A stretch of 64,000 nt of DNA. Origin: Adiantum capillus-veneris (Eukaryota; Streptophyta; Polypodiopsida; Polypodiales; Pteridaceae). Numbering within the stretch: the first letter of the stretch is position 1; every line of letters starts with the position of its first letter. Location: the NCBI GenBank assembly GCA_014529385.2, contig CM043962.1, positions 48,308,598 to 48,372,597 of the forward strand, written 5' to 3'. Position numbers and translations under genes: made by a program. Positions 54,021 through 64,000 of this stretch are shown one piece after another. A model generated the notes under the pieces. The model was not told where the DNA came from, ran no database searches, and saw nothing but the letters and a program-made list of their open reading frames with translations.

Positions 54021-55390
54021 TCACATAATCACTCATATTAGCATAGCTTAGCTTAGTAATTAGCTTGGTAGAGGAGATGAGCATGCATTGAAGCCTGGAT
54101 CTTTGTTGGATTTGCATCCACATGCCAAGAGTGTGTCGATGTAGGCTTCTATCTCACAAGCTTAGAGTAGGTGATGAGCTCTCCATTAAAGCTTGGGAAG
54201 AGATAGTCTTGTTTACTTCACACATAGACTGTGTGAGTGTGTGTGTGTGTGATAATGCCTTGCAAAAATCAGCCCCCTCTCTCTCTTGGGCGAGCCCTCT
54301 GGCTAATTTCTCTTGCTATCCTCCCATTGGACCTCCCCAGGGCTAGCCTATCACCATTAAGCAGCATAAGTGATAGCCTTCTGACATGTGTCCCCCTTTC
54401 CCCTTTTGTGAGAGCTTTAGGTAATTTAATAATTAAAATAAACTCTCATTGGACCCCTTTACCTCCTGGCCAATAGGAATCAGGCAAGCCAGCATGCTCA
54501 TTGGACCCCTTGGGAGACTGTCCAATAGTCATCTAGGAGACTTAATTCTCATTGGTTCTTTTATTAAGTGTTTTAAATTAATTAAACTAGATTTACTCTA
54601 GCCTAATTCTCATTGGTCCACCTCCAAGGCCATCCAATAGAAATTGGGTACACCTTGTGGGCATCTGGCCTAGGGAGCTGACATGTGTCCCCTTTGTGTA
54701 AAGGGAGCTTGTGTGTGTGTGTGTGTGGCTTTCTCTCTCATCCCCTAGAAGAAAGGCTCACCCCCTCCCAAGTAGGGATTTGAAAAGACTTTTTGGTCAC
54801 ACACAAAGCATCCAATTTCCCCTAGGGTTGACCTTTGGACACAACTGTCAAGGCTAGGGACTGGCTACGCGTCGTGTGCGAGCCACAAAGGCTCCTAGCA
54901 CACAGTCATACAACAGACAAGCTCACAAGGAAGAATGGTGTGTCACTCACCTTCCTGCGTAGTTGCGAATGAAGGATTCCCGCGCCGTGAAGAAGAGGGA
55001 GACGCCGCTACGCCGCGCTCAACCGCCTCGCCGCCGTCGTGCCGCCGCAACGCTCGATCACACACACACTCTCACACTCTCTCTCACACGTACACACACA
55101 CACACAAGGAGATGGTGAAGGAGAAGGTGGAGATGGAGCAAGAGCGGCTTCTATTGCACAATGAGAGAATGAGTAAAAATTAGGTTTAGTGGCTTTTATA
55201 TGAGCTCACCCCATTCACACTTGGGCGCCCATACTTAGCCAACTAACTCCTTGAATATTCCAGTTAGAGTGCGCCTGTCATCGGCGATCACCCTTACCCT
55301 GTTCCTATTGGTCCGACAAGCCCGGTACCTGACTCTAAATAATACAACGTTTATAGATCATAGGGTGTCCGTGTGCCGTGAGGGTTAACA
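54021..55390 (-). repeat. LTR of another minus-strand element (left end uncertain)
   Basis: On the minus strand it starts TGTTAACCC at 55390 just after a polypurine tract. A TATA box (CATATAAAAGCC, about 55191-55202) and a GC-rich and GT/GA-rich downstream part follow. The far end is unclear because the copia element abuts it. The region 54320-55310 has repeated CATTGGACC...CCAATAG pairs. The short open frame at 54935-55183 is not supported as a gene. Confidence 0.6.
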
Positions 55391-55404
55391 TGCCCCCCTT
55401 CCTG
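55391..55404 (-). other. Polypurine tract
   Basis: The minus strand reads CAGGAAGGGGGGCA directly before TGTTAACCC. Confidence 0.75.
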
Positions 55405-56757
55405 ATGTAGATTCCGTCCTCGGAAGCTATCCAATTGAAGCTCGTTCGTCGAGATGGAAGAGCAGTTGACATGGATGTGCATAGCCTTCTTCAATCACTG
55501 CAAAATCAAACAACATTGCCACAGTAATTTCATTCTCATATACAATTAAAAATCATATGCAATAGACAGACAAATTGATTGGTAACAGAATTTTAGACAA
55601 TTTGTCAGCAATAAACATTAAATTGCAATATAATCAAATGCATAAACAGATGTAAAGGCAAAAAATTAAACAAGTCCGGGGTCGCTAATTTAACGGTCAA
55701 AAGGCACTAGAGCTCGACTATTAATACCATGGGTAACTTCTCAATTTTTTCTGGTCAATTAAGTTGTTTAATCGCGAGAGCCAAGTATTTGATGTTCGAG
55801 GGCTGACTAGAGGCTATACCTAGAAGACCTTGTAGTTAAGCTACGATAAAAGGAATTTCTCATGAAATCATCACCTGACTGATTACCTTTTCTTTGACCC
55901 CCCAAAGTCTTTTCACATTGATTCAATTTTGATGTGTGTGCTTATTTTGTATGCCTTGGGTTTTTTGCTTTTCAAGGAAAAGCGCCCACACTGGGAACCT
56001 CTAGGGCTCTAGTACCATAGGCGATACATGTGAGTGAAGTACCAATTTAAGCAGGGATTTCTCTTCCAGCTTAAAATTTTACATTGTGGCACTTTGATTT
56101 TTTGTTTGTTCATTTTCAGCATTTTAATTTTGTAACTTTGGGGGGTCATAGAACACTGTTACCCTCCCCAGGCTCATCACATTAGTAAACTCCCTTTTTA
56201 ATACTTAAGCTAAAGGTCAATAGGGTTAAGCCCACTAGAAAGCCCTAGTACATTTCACACAATGCTGCCTAAATCGGATTAAGAACCTAAGTAACCATTG
56301 CTTATTAGGAAGGCATTCCCCATGGTATTAAGAGAAGATTTCTAATACCTAGCTTGGTCAAACTAGCTTAGTCGGACTGCTTGATTTTTAAACCTAGACA
56401 AGTGATTATGACAAAACATTACATTGAATTAAATGTTTGATACTAAGCAAATGCGTTGAATATTATGCTACCAATCACCATCAAAGCAGACAAACATGGA
56501 TGCAAAAAGATAAGGGCAATGCTAATGGACATAAAACACCTGTTTGTGTTGATGGTCGCGCTTGATTTGAAGTGTGAACGAGAGAAAGGTTCCATGAAGG
56601 TCCAAATCCTATCAACATCAACACGCTCCTGTACACACTAGGAAACAAAAGGAATACCTCCAGGAGGCACATTAGTGGGAAAAGGTACCAACACTTATTG
56701 AACACAACAAAAAACATAAGGAACCCTAACCTAATTATTTGCACTCCCCCTAAAGAG
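55405..56757 (-). other. Non-coding region between two PPT/LTR signals
   Basis: No gene. It is AT-rich with many short poly-A/T tracts. A good 3' splice site (TTTGATTTTGCAG on the minus strand, about 55498-55510) precedes a short open stretch, but no matching exon was found. It may be untranslated sequence of the minus-strand gypsy element or of a second element into which that one inserted. Confidence 0.4.
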
Positions 56758-57180
56758 TCAAGGGAATAGGATATTGTAGAGGTTGGGGGGAAACCCTAAG
56801 GCTAAACCCCTATCCTCGTCGTCGAGATAAACAAAGTCATCATCCATGAGACCATATGTGCCATCCGTGTAGTCATGTAAATTTTCTTCTTCATCATAGG
56901 TGCCCATGTTTACTAAGAAGGTCACTAGACGCTTATAGTCATCTTGGTCAAAAGGGTAGGCTTGTGCAATGGGAGAAACGCTCTCTACTAAGTATGGATC
57001 AGACGTGGTCAAGAGACGTATCAGCCATTCTAACTCCTCAAAATTCCTCTCACATGCTAGCGTACCTATCAAATCCCATTCACATGCAAGCACTGGAAAG
57101 ACCATGTGAAACATTTGTTAAAAGTAACGAGGGTACCTCTCACCCAAGGCAGGAGTGGATGACTCTAGCGTACTAGCCAT
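56758..57180 (-). pseudogene. Acidic ORF downstream of an LTR promoter
   Basis: From ATG 57180 (minus) a frame of 141 codons runs to 56758 with one TAA at 57118-57120. The product begins M-A-S-T-L-E-S-S-T and is strongly acidic towards the end (D-Y-T-D-G-T-Y-G-L-M-D-D-D-F-V-Y-L-D-D-E-D). No domain is recognised. It lies about 135 bp downstream of a TATA box (57315-57329) in sequence that should be the LTR of element E, so an LTR-encoded protein is possible. A chance frame is the alternative. Confidence 0.4.
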
Positions 57181-57314
57181 ATTTGTACACGCAAATAGAT
57201 GATGGTTAGAGTGCAAATATTACAAGGGTCGTGTTCTTGTGCATAATTTGTTTTTATTATTTTGTGTTATGGCTCTTGCTCTTTTACTTTTTTATCTTGT
57301 TTTTGTGAGTATAA

Positions 57315-57329
57315 GGCTTTATATATACA
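57315..57329 (-). promoter_or_regulatory. TATA box in the presumed LTR of element E
   Basis: The minus strand reads TGTATATATAAAGCC, about 80 bp after the presumed LTR start. Confidence 0.65.
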
Positions 57330-57406
57330 TTCCCTAAGATTGGAGTTTGAGAGGTCAGGGAGGAAGGTTGAGAGGGAAGCAAGTGAATGACGGATGTCAG
57401 AAAACA

Positions 57407-57421
57407 CTCCCCCCTTCCTTG
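57407..57421 (-). other. Polypurine tract of gypsy element E
   Basis: The minus strand reads AAGGAAGGGGGGAG followed by TGTTTTCTGAC, the presumed LTR start. It lies just downstream of the pol stop. Confidence 0.75.
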
Positions 57422-57427
57422 GGTAGA

Positions 57428-60400
57428 TCATACTTTTTGGAATGATGTCATCACCTTTTGAAACCAATTGTTCCAAGTTGTTATGGGTAAAGGCTTTAAC
57501 CAATAGTTTTCGATCACCCTATGTGTTTCATCTAGTTGCAAGGGTGGTAAGGTACTCTCCCATGATTTTATTTGCAACATTGTTGGAGGTGGTGAATCTA
57601 CAACGGGAGGTGAAAACTCTTTCTTGCTTGTATGGATATGTACAATGGTAGGTGGAGGTTGTGTCGAAGCTTCTATTTCCGTATAGGAACTACATGAAGA
57701 GCAAGAAGCTTCATTTGCTTTTCCTGTTCCTGAGCTAGGTGGAACAAATCGTTCTTTCTTTGGTACCCAAACTAGCTCTGGAGCAGGTGTGTCGCATTCC
57801 GTGATTTTTTCCTTTCCACGATTTTCAATTTGTTTTGGAGCCACAGGATTTGGTTTACATGGGTTAGGTGACAGGTAAGAGTACAATTTACATTTGGGCA
57901 CCCAGATTTGATCATTTCCTTTATAGTATCCTTGGGCTTTTAATAGTCGTTTAGGAATCCAGTGCCACGTTTTCTTACATTTCTTGAAGTGAGTGGGACG
58001 TTTCTTACGAGGCTTCCGTTTTTTAGCATCAGCCATGGTTACTAAAGAAGCTTTAGGGACCCACTTGTATGCTTTCTTTGTTATATTAGGATGGTTCTTG
58101 TGTGTCTCAAGCTTTCTTTCAACTACATCAGTTGAAGATCTAGAGAGTTGGGCTATGGGGACGTATGGTTCAACCTCCTGGACATGCAATGTCTTGGGTT
58201 TTATTTCCTTAGGCAATATCTCAGGGACTATGGCTTGAGTGGTAGGGATAAGAGTTGGTTTTTGCGTTGTGACACCCCCAGCCCCCCAATCAATAGTGCA
58301 TTTGGTGGCTATCATCCACGTGCGTCCTAGGTTTATATTACCCTCCATAGTTCCAGTAGGCATGACCAAAAAGTCTTGAGCTACAATTCCATTGTCATAA
58401 CTGACAGAAGTGTGCCAGATTCCAAAAACCGTAGTTTTTTTCTTGTTGACACCCTTGACTTGGATAATACTCTTAGATAGAGGTGGCTTCCATAACTGAC
58501 ACCACACCCCATAGGATAGCAGATTATATTTAGCACACGTGTCCAATAAGGCGTTATATAGTACTTTTCCATAGGCACTATTTAACTCAATAGGGTATCG
58601 TAGAGGTGTGTCAGAGTCCAACCAATCCTCTTCGATTTCCACGTGGAATGCATTTGTGACTCCAAGGTTAGCCTCTCGTTTTTGTCTTATACGTTGTTGT
58701 CGCTCCTTAGCCTTAGCTTGAGCTTGTATCTTCTTTAACTCGGTTTGTGCTTTGGCGGCCTTCTTTTGATGAATGGCCCGTAGTTCTTCTTGGCTTAAAG
58801 GATCATAATATCTTTTGAATTTACTCCCATTGAGGAATCCAATGGTTTCAACTCCATCAAGAGTTTCCACACGAAGGGTACCTTGTGGGGTAATTTCACA
58901 TACTCTATATGGTCCTTTACCAGCATATTTCAACTTTTTCTTCTCTTTACGTACTCCATACATAAGGACTTTATCACCAACTTTGATGTCCTTGTCCTTC
59001 ACATGGCGATCAAACCACTTCTTTCTCCTATCCTTTTCCACAAGAGCATTTTGCACAGCCAACTGTCTCTCTTCGTCTAGTTTTTCTAAGATATACAAAC
59101 GCTCAGTTAAGGGGTTACCATTCCATCCTTCTTGCGAAGCTACCCTAAGACTAGGAATGACAAACTCCCAAGGCATAACCGCTTCTTGGCCGTATACCAT
59201 TTTGAATGGCGTACAATTAATAGCCACTTTATAAGCAGCACGATAAGCCCATAGAGCAGATGTCAACTTTAAATCCCAATCAGTGCGATGAGCTTCTACC
59301 ATCTTGGTTAAAATAGAGATTAGAGTCTTCTTGGTGCTCTCGGCTTGTCCATTAGCTTGCGGGTAATAAGGTGTAGACTTATGGTGGGATATCATAAAGG
59401 TCGTGGTAAGCTCTCTTATTACCTCATTTATAAAATGGGTACCATTATCACTAACAATTTCAAAAGGGCAACCAAATCTTGTGATAATGTTCTCATAAAG
59501 AAACTTAGCTGTTGTCCTCGCGTCAGCTTTTTGTGAAGCCTTAGCTTCAGCCCACTTTGTTACATAGTCCGTAGCAACTAGAATATATCGAGATCGAGTG
59601 TTGCGAGCTGCGGGACTAATTGGACCTACAAAGTCTAAGCCCCATTTTTCAAATGGTTGGGTTACTTTAATAGGATGTAAGGGCAATCTGTCTTTGCGCT
59701 GTGTGGTCTTGTAACGTTGGCACTCATCACACCCTTTTGTAAAAAGTGATGCATCCTTAAATAAAGTTGGCCACCAATAGCCTGATTGTAGCACCTTTCT
59801 AGCAGTCAGGTCTCCCGAAAAATGTCCTCCTGCTATGCCCATATGTGCTTCTTGCAAGATATACAAATATTCATCCTCGCGGGCACAACGCCTAAGAATA
59901 TCGCCCTTGCCTAGTCTATACAGAGTTCCGGCAATCAAACAATAGGGTTCACATTCTTTTACTAGCCTTCGAACGATATCCTTACGAAGTTCCTTGGGTG
60001 GAAAACCATTAACTAAAAAGTTAACAATGTTCTCACTCCATTCAGGCATAGTCTCAACTATGAATAGGGAAGTATCGGGTAATTCATCATCAACTCCTGT
60101 AGGGGCTTCACCATTGGGTATGCGAGACAAATGATCAGCCATGACGTGCCTTTTACCGGGTCTCACTACAATCGTGAAATCAAACTCCAGAAGAATTAAC
60201 AACCATCGTGTGATTCTTCCTGTGGAGCATGGCTTGTTTACCAGATACAGCAACGCTTGATGATCCACATAAAATACAAACTTGTTTGCCAGAAGGTAGT
60301 AGCAAAATTTCTTTACTGCATAAACCATTGCTAAACCTTCTCGCTCTGTAGTGGTGTAGTTCCTTTCAGCATCGTTCAATTGACGGCTTGCAAAGCTAAT

Positions 60401-61378
60401 GGGATAGTCCAATTTATGTTCTCCTGGTTGAGTGAGAACACACCCAATAGCAAAGTTTGATGCATCAATATGCACATGGAAAATGACATCCCAGTTAGGT
60501 GTCCTTAAAATCGGAGCACTTGCTAGTGTTTTCTTCAATTGTTCATAGGCCTGGTCACACTCTTCAGTCCATTTAAATTCAATGAGAAGCTTGTACAAAG
60601 GACGTGCTATCTCAGCGAAAAATAAAATAAATCGTCGATAATAACCCATGTGTCCCATGAACCTTTGAACTCCCTTGTAATTGGTTGGTGGTGGTAACTC
60701 TAGAATCACTTTAATTTTGCTCTCATCGGTTGAGATACCATTCTTAGATACTATATGCCCTAAAATAACTCCATGCTTGACCCAAAATTGGCATTTGAAT
60801 GGGTTCAATGAGATACGATATAACCTACACTTTTCAAACACCTTCCGCAAACATGATAGATGTTCTTTCCAAGAAGAGTAAACACAAAGGTCGTCTAAGA
60901 AAGCTTCACAAAACTCTCTCAAATATTCTTTAAAAGCAGTGTTTATTAATCGTTGGAATGTAGCAGGGGCATTTGTTAAGCCAAAAGCCATCACACGAAA
61001 TGAAAACACGCCAAATTCTGTGATGAAGGGAGTTTTAGTTTGGTCCTCTAGCGCTATCGTGATTTGGTTGTAGCCTGAGTACCCATCTAGAAAGCTATAA
61101 GCTTCCTTGCCTGCAACTCTTTCGAGTACATGTTCGGAATATGGTAGGGGGTAATGGTCTCTTCTAGTAGCTGCATTAACGTTTTTGAGGTCCACGCACA
61201 CCCTGAGTTTCCCATTCTTTTTTGGCACGATAACTATTGGAGACACCCATTCAGAGTGTTCAATAGGATATATGAACCCACATTTGATAAGCTTTTCTAG
61301 TTCTTCTTGAATGATCTTTGCGTACTTAGGATTCATCGGGTAGGGTCTTTGTTGTACGGGCTTCGCAGTGCTAATCAT
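57428..61378 (-). CDS. pol: Element E: gypsy Pol (RT, RNase H, integrase, second protease-like domain)
   Basis: A 1316-codon open frame. RT has S-F-L-D-G-Y-S-G-Y, M-A-F-G-L-T-N-A-P and the active box F-L-D-D (about 60885-60900). RNase H has H-I-D-A-S, T-T-E-R-E-G-L and V-D-H-Q-A-L. Integrase has H...G-G-H-F-S...C-D-E-C and a D,D,E core (L-D-F-V-G-P-I, V-S-D-N-G-T-H-F, A-N-G-Q-A-E). After it comes a retropepsin-like domain with L-L-D-T-C-A (58535-58543 encodes D-T-C, Gly replaced by Cys) and N-L-G-R-T-W. Four W-[VI]-P-K repeats and a Trp-rich end follow. Upstream parts are in other frames, so the start ATG is nominal. Confidence 0.93.
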   Translation of the reverse strand: MISTAKPVQQRPYPMNPKYAKIIQEELEKLIKCGFIYPIEHSEWVSPIVIVPKKNGKLRVCVDLKNVNAATRRDHYPLPYSEHVLERVAGKEAYSFLDGYSGYNQITIALEDQTKTPFITEFGVFSFRVMAFGLTNAPATFQRLINTAFKEYLREFCEAFLDDLCVYSSWKEHLSCLRKVFEKCRLYRISLNPFKCQFWVKHGVILGHIVSKNGISTDESKIKVILELPPPTNYKGVQRFMGHMGYYRRFILFFAEIARPLYKLLIEFKWTEECDQAYEQLKKTLASAPILRTPNWDVIFHVHIDASNFAIGCVLTQPGEHKLDYPISFASRQLNDAERNYTTTEREGLAMVYAVKKFCYYLLANKFVFYVDHQALLYLVNKPCSTGRITRWLLILLEFDFTIVVRPGKRHVMADHLSRIPNGEAPTGVDDELPDTSLFIVETMPEWSENIVNFLVNGFPPKELRKDIVRRLVKECEPYCLIAGTLYRLGKGDILRRCAREDEYLYILQEAHMGIAGGHFSGDLTARKVLQSGYWWPTLFKDASLFTKGCDECQRYKTTQRKDRLPLHPIKVTQPFEKWGLDFVGPISPAARNTRSRYILVATDYVTKWAEAKASQKADARTTAKFLYENIITRFGCPFEIVSDNGTHFINEVIRELTTTFMISHHKSTPYYPQANGQAESTKKTLISILTKMVEAHRTDWDLKLTSALWAYRAAYKVAINCTPFKMVYGQEAVMPWEFVIPSLRVASQEGWNGNPLTERLYILEKLDEERQLAVQNALVEKDRRKKWFDRHVKDKDIKVGDKVLMYGVRKEKKKLKYAGKGPYRVCEITPQGTLRVETLDGVETIGFLNGSKFKRYYDPLSQEELRAIHQKKAAKAQTELKKIQAQAKAKERQQRIRQKREANLGVTNAFHVEIEEDWLDSDTPLRYPIELNSAYGKVLYNALLDTCAKYNLLSYGVWCQLWKPPLSKSIIQVKGVNKKKTTVFGIWHTSVSYDNGIVAQDFLVMPTGTMEGNINLGRTWMIATKCTIDWGAGGVTTQKPTLIPTTQAIVPEILPKEIKPKTLHVQEVEPYVPIAQLSRSSTDVVERKLETHKNHPNITKKAYKWVPKASLVTMADAKKRKPRKKRPTHFKKCKKTWHWIPKRLLKAQGYYKGNDQIWVPKCKLYSYLSPNPCKPNPVAPKQIENRGKEKITECDTPAPELVWVPKKERFVPPSSGTGKANEASCSSCSSYTEIEASTQPPPTIVHIHTSKKEFSPPVVDSPPPTMLQIKSWESTLPPLQLDETHRVIENYWLKPLPITTWNNWFQKVMTSFQKV

Positions 61379-62230
61379 AGGGATACAGAAGGTGGAACAC
61401 CTTTCATATCATGGTATGTCCAAGCGAATATGTCCTTGAATTCCTTGAGAAGCTCTTTGAGGACCGCCTCTTCAACTTCTGTGAGGTCTTGGGCAATAAA
61501 AACATGTTTTGATTCTTCACTGGGGTCGGCTAATTCTATTTCTTTAACTATTGCCGGACCATCATAGATTCCATTATTCCCATCGATAGGTATTCTTTGG
61601 GCTTTTGTGTACACAACCTTTGCTTCCCCTGTGGTGTAAGATTTGAAATGTTCTGGTGCAGGATGCAAGTCTGTGGATTCTGGTTGTGCTTTGGTCTGTG
61701 CTTCTATTTTTGCTTTCTTGTGTTGTCGAGCTAACTCTTGGTTTTGACGCCTCCTTGCAGTGCGGCTCAACTTTGGCTTGTCTATGATCTCTAATTGGGC
61801 TATGTCATGGGGTCGTGGTCTACACCACATAACATTTTGGAGATATTCACCCCAATCGTCTACCAATTTTCGATGAGCATCACATGCTCCTATATAACTG
61901 AGCCATTTTGCTGAGGATCTCTTCTTTTTTATCCTAGCACGTACATTGGCTCGATATCGACGCCTCTTAAAGTTTTTCTTTTTCTTATTTGAGACCTGCT
62001 TTTGATTTGCATTTAGATCTGGCTCACTAAAGGAGTCCTCGTTGGTGTCCTCTTCACTCTCGGAGGAGCTATCATCGGTTGATGTGCTCGGTCCTTCCGA
62101 ATGTTTTGACTCCGAACTTGCTCCACTCTCTAATTCATGAGATTCAGAATCCGTTTCACTCTGGGAGTCCGTGTCTGAGTCGTGTTGGTCAAATTCTTCT
62201 ATTGAGCTATCGGTGTCACTGTCAGATTGG
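61375..62230 (-). pseudogene. Element E: linker between protease and RT
   Basis: The open frame extends upstream of the ATG at 61866 to about 62230. It encodes an acidic Ser/Glu/Asp-rich stretch (S-E-T-D-S-E-S-H-E), then a basic stretch (K-K-K-K-N-F-K-R-R-R-Y). The conserved D-I-F-A-W-T-Y-H-D-M-K-G-V entry to gypsy RT follows. A frameshift at about 61380 separates it from pol and another near 62240 from the protease frame. Confidence 0.8.
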
Positions 62231-63430
62231 CCTGCATTGCCTTGCCCTTAGAAGATGCATGTATGGAACTTATCATGTTCAGAGGTGCAATTTGTGGTAC
62301 CTCTTCCCCCTCTGGTGTGACCCAAGTGGTTCCTCTATTTCCCCAGGTATCTATGGTTGCAGCTAGGTGTACCCAGTCTACGTTGTCTGATTCCGTCATA
62401 CCCGGTAACACATCCATGTAAGGAGAATCTTGGCCAATGTCTGTATCCTTCTTACAAGTGTAACAATATTGTAGTGGGGCCGAGTGAACTGTGGTGTCAG
62501 AGCGATGATCAATAATGGTTTTACTCCCTAAGGGGTGTACCTTACCAGTCACCAAATCCACTATAAGGACAGAGTCTTGGAATTGCAAATAGACATGATT
62601 TTTAGACCAATCATGAACCATTTGTGCTTCCCTCATGAATGGTCTTCCTAAAATCATTTCATATGACATAAGGTGTTTAGAGAAATCCATTACAATCAAC
62701 GTATGTCGTACCTTGTGTCCTAGAACTTTGATCTTAAGATCCTTGAGCATCCCCATAGGTTTGGCTATTGTACCATTTGACATCTTTACCACAATGTTAG
62801 TAACACTGAGGCGGGGTTTTCCCATGGATTCCCAACAATCTTTTGTAACGATGCTAACTCCCGCACCACCATCAAAAATTCCCTTTATAGTTAATCCCCT
62901 TGTAGTGATGGGTAGGGTCGCATTAGACTCGTCGCCTTCAAAATACTGCCCTAATTTGTTAATGGGTACCTCGATCACAGACTCGTGTCCATCTAAGTCA
63001 AGTGATTGCACATGATTTTCCTCATCAATCATAATCGAGTCAGGCCTATTTGGTTGCGCAAACTGCGGTAATCCCGTTTGTAGCTCTCCGTTAAGGAATG
63101 CTCGAAGTGCAAAGAATAACTCAGGATCTCCATACAGCTTTGCTATGATCGTGGTTCGGACCTCAGAAGACATGAAGTCCACTAGTTTGGCAACATTCAT
63201 TGGCATTTTGCAGGGTGTAGGTCCTTGACTAGGAACTGGTGAGGATGGAATCTCATATTCCTCAATGGGATCAGGTATTCCTTCGTTAAACATCCTTTCC
63301 AACAAGAAAGGTGTATGCTCACTTTCTGATGTCCCGTCCTCACTCCCTTCTTAGATGATACTAGGTATGGCTAACGGTCTATGGTTCATGTGGGGTGGAT
63401 CATTAGGGGAATTTTGAGGTCACTTTTGTG
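62199..63430 (-). pseudogene. Element E: end of Gag and protease (PR1)
   Basis: Read from about 63430 down; an in-frame stop lies near 63352 and the ATG at 63305 is only internal. The protease core is I-F-D-G-G-A-G-V-S-I (about 62845-62875), with D-G-G in place of the usual D-[ST]-G. It closes with M-I-L-G-R-P-F at about 62640. The capsid and zinc knuckles are missing: the element stops near 63430, so it is truncated at its 5' end or lies next to the second gene A copy by rearrangement. Confidence 0.85.
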
Positions 63431-63728
63431 CCCTGTAAGAATATGTAGAGAGAGAATATATACTTTATTTAAAAAATAGTGAAATGTTTGTAAAAAGGTG
63501 AGTTTGCGTCCTTTTTACCTCCGCGGAAACATGTCATTGTCAAATCTTTCTAGGATCTTTAGTATTCTAAAAAATACTCCCTCCAAAACTAACGAAAACG
63601 TCAGTTCTGGCCCAAAATTCAAAATTTTCACTTGCTGAAACAAACCTTTTCTGTGTCGTCTTCTTCCTCGTATCTGTAGAGCTTTTCTCTATAGTACTAT
63701 CTCTATCAAATAATGTTAATAGACTTCC
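63431..63728. other. Upstream region of the second gene A copy
   Basis: AT-rich, no gene. Only short similarities to the region upstream of the first gene A copy were seen, so promoter conservation cannot be claimed. Confidence 0.4.
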
Positions 63729-64000
63729 ATGGAGAAGAGAAGCTTATACCATCTACACATTGAGCTAAATGAAGAATATTGTCCAGTGCGCAAGAGAAAC
63801 AAATGTGCAGAGGTGTCCTCGCCCATATTTGAAGCAATGCGGCTGATCTCTGGACGGATCTCTGGACGAGGACACCTCTGCACATTGATCTCTGGACTGA
63901 TGGAAGATTGTATCCAGTGGACCCAATGACAAAGAGAACTCCCCCATTATCAAATTTTTCATCTTTGATAAAATTTGTGGGTGATGGTCAAAGAGGGTTG
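63729..64000 (+). pseudogene. Gene A, second copy (start only, cut by the window end)
   Basis: ATG 63729. The translation begins M-E-K-R-S-L-Y-H-L-H-I-E-L and later, one frame on, gives H-I-D-L-W-T-D-G-R-L-Y-P-V-D-P-M-T, then T-P-P-L-S-N and K-F-V-G-D. The first copy has Y-H-M-H-I-E-L, D-L-W-V-D-G-R-I-Y-P, T-P-P-F-R-N and N-Y-V-G-D in the same order. The two are clearly homologous but far from identical. An inserted or rearranged segment with an inverted repeat (63804-63884) causes the frame change. The remainder lies beyond the window. Confidence 0.85.
63804..63884. repeat. 18-bp perfect inverted repeat inside gene A copy 2
   Basis: TGTGCAGAGGTGTCCTCG at 63804-63821 and its exact reverse complement at 63867-63884. 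GATCTCTGGAC occurs three times within and beside it. Confidence 0.9.

Noticed and set aside
54935..55183. Short + strand frame with Arg- and Thr-His-rich product
   Set aside because: It is antisense to an LTR and spans a CA/GT microsatellite; no homology signal.
55498..55510. Splice-acceptor-like TTTGATTTTGCAG on the minus strand as part of a host gene
   Set aside because: No donor or coding exon could be matched to it.

Overview
The window looks like transposon-filled nuclear DNA of a land plant. It holds Ty3/gypsy and Ty1/copia LTR retrotransposons with plant-type PBS sequences (TGGTATCAGAGC type, 30011-30023 and 49209), chromodomain gypsy relics, TATAAAAG LTR promoters, short GT-AG introns, and long CT/GA microsatellites. 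I found no conserved host housekeeping gene, tRNA, rRNA or CRISPR. The species cannot be told from this sequence; a large-genome vascular plant, possibly a non-flowering one, is only a guess.

Layout. (1) 1 to about 20,000, + strand: a long gypsy element (element I). Its gag, protease and RT (383-6207) are cut by a nested gag-only LTR element (6208-13167, TSD GTAC). RNase H, integrase and a second protease-like domain follow (13172-15690), then a solo LTR of the same nested family (15691-18357, TSD CTAT), then the rest of the polyprotein (18362-19207). Removing both insertions restores the reading frame exactly. (2) About 20,000-25,435: a non-autonomous element (element II). Its leader carries four identical 24-bp palindromes spaced exactly 285 bp apart. 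A broken gag-like gene (22041-24450), a PPT and a 3' LTR follow. (3) 25,436-38,250: a minus-strand gypsy relic, a gag-only copia element with TSD TGAGA (27615-30396, minus), an old duplicated LTR-like pair, AT-rich sequence, and a rotted + strand gypsy relic (35286-38250).

(4) 38,741-46,200: a four-gene cassette unlike the retroelements. Gene A is a five-exon gene of unknown family. Gene B is a two-exon minus-strand gene with a nuclear-localisation-like tail. Gene C is a divergent histone H3-like gene that keeps the MARTKQT tail. Gene D is a five-exon Ulp1/C48-like protease gene. B and C are divergent across a promoter region with TATA boxes on both strands and three CACGTG G-boxes. The start of a second gene A copy lies at 63729-64000, so this is a repeated, probably mobile, unit. 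All copies seen are damaged.

(5) 46,196-48,460: fragments of copia and chromodomain gypsy, then microsatellites. (6) 48,467-54,020: a nearly full-length copia element with both LTRs. (7) 54,021-63,430: minus-strand LTR/PPT signals and a gypsy element (element E, pol 57428-61378). Element E shares with element I an extra protease-like domain after integrase and a tail of W-x-P-K repeats. Most premature stops in the window fit C-to-T decay of CGA, CAA, CAG or TGG codons, as expected for methylated repeats.
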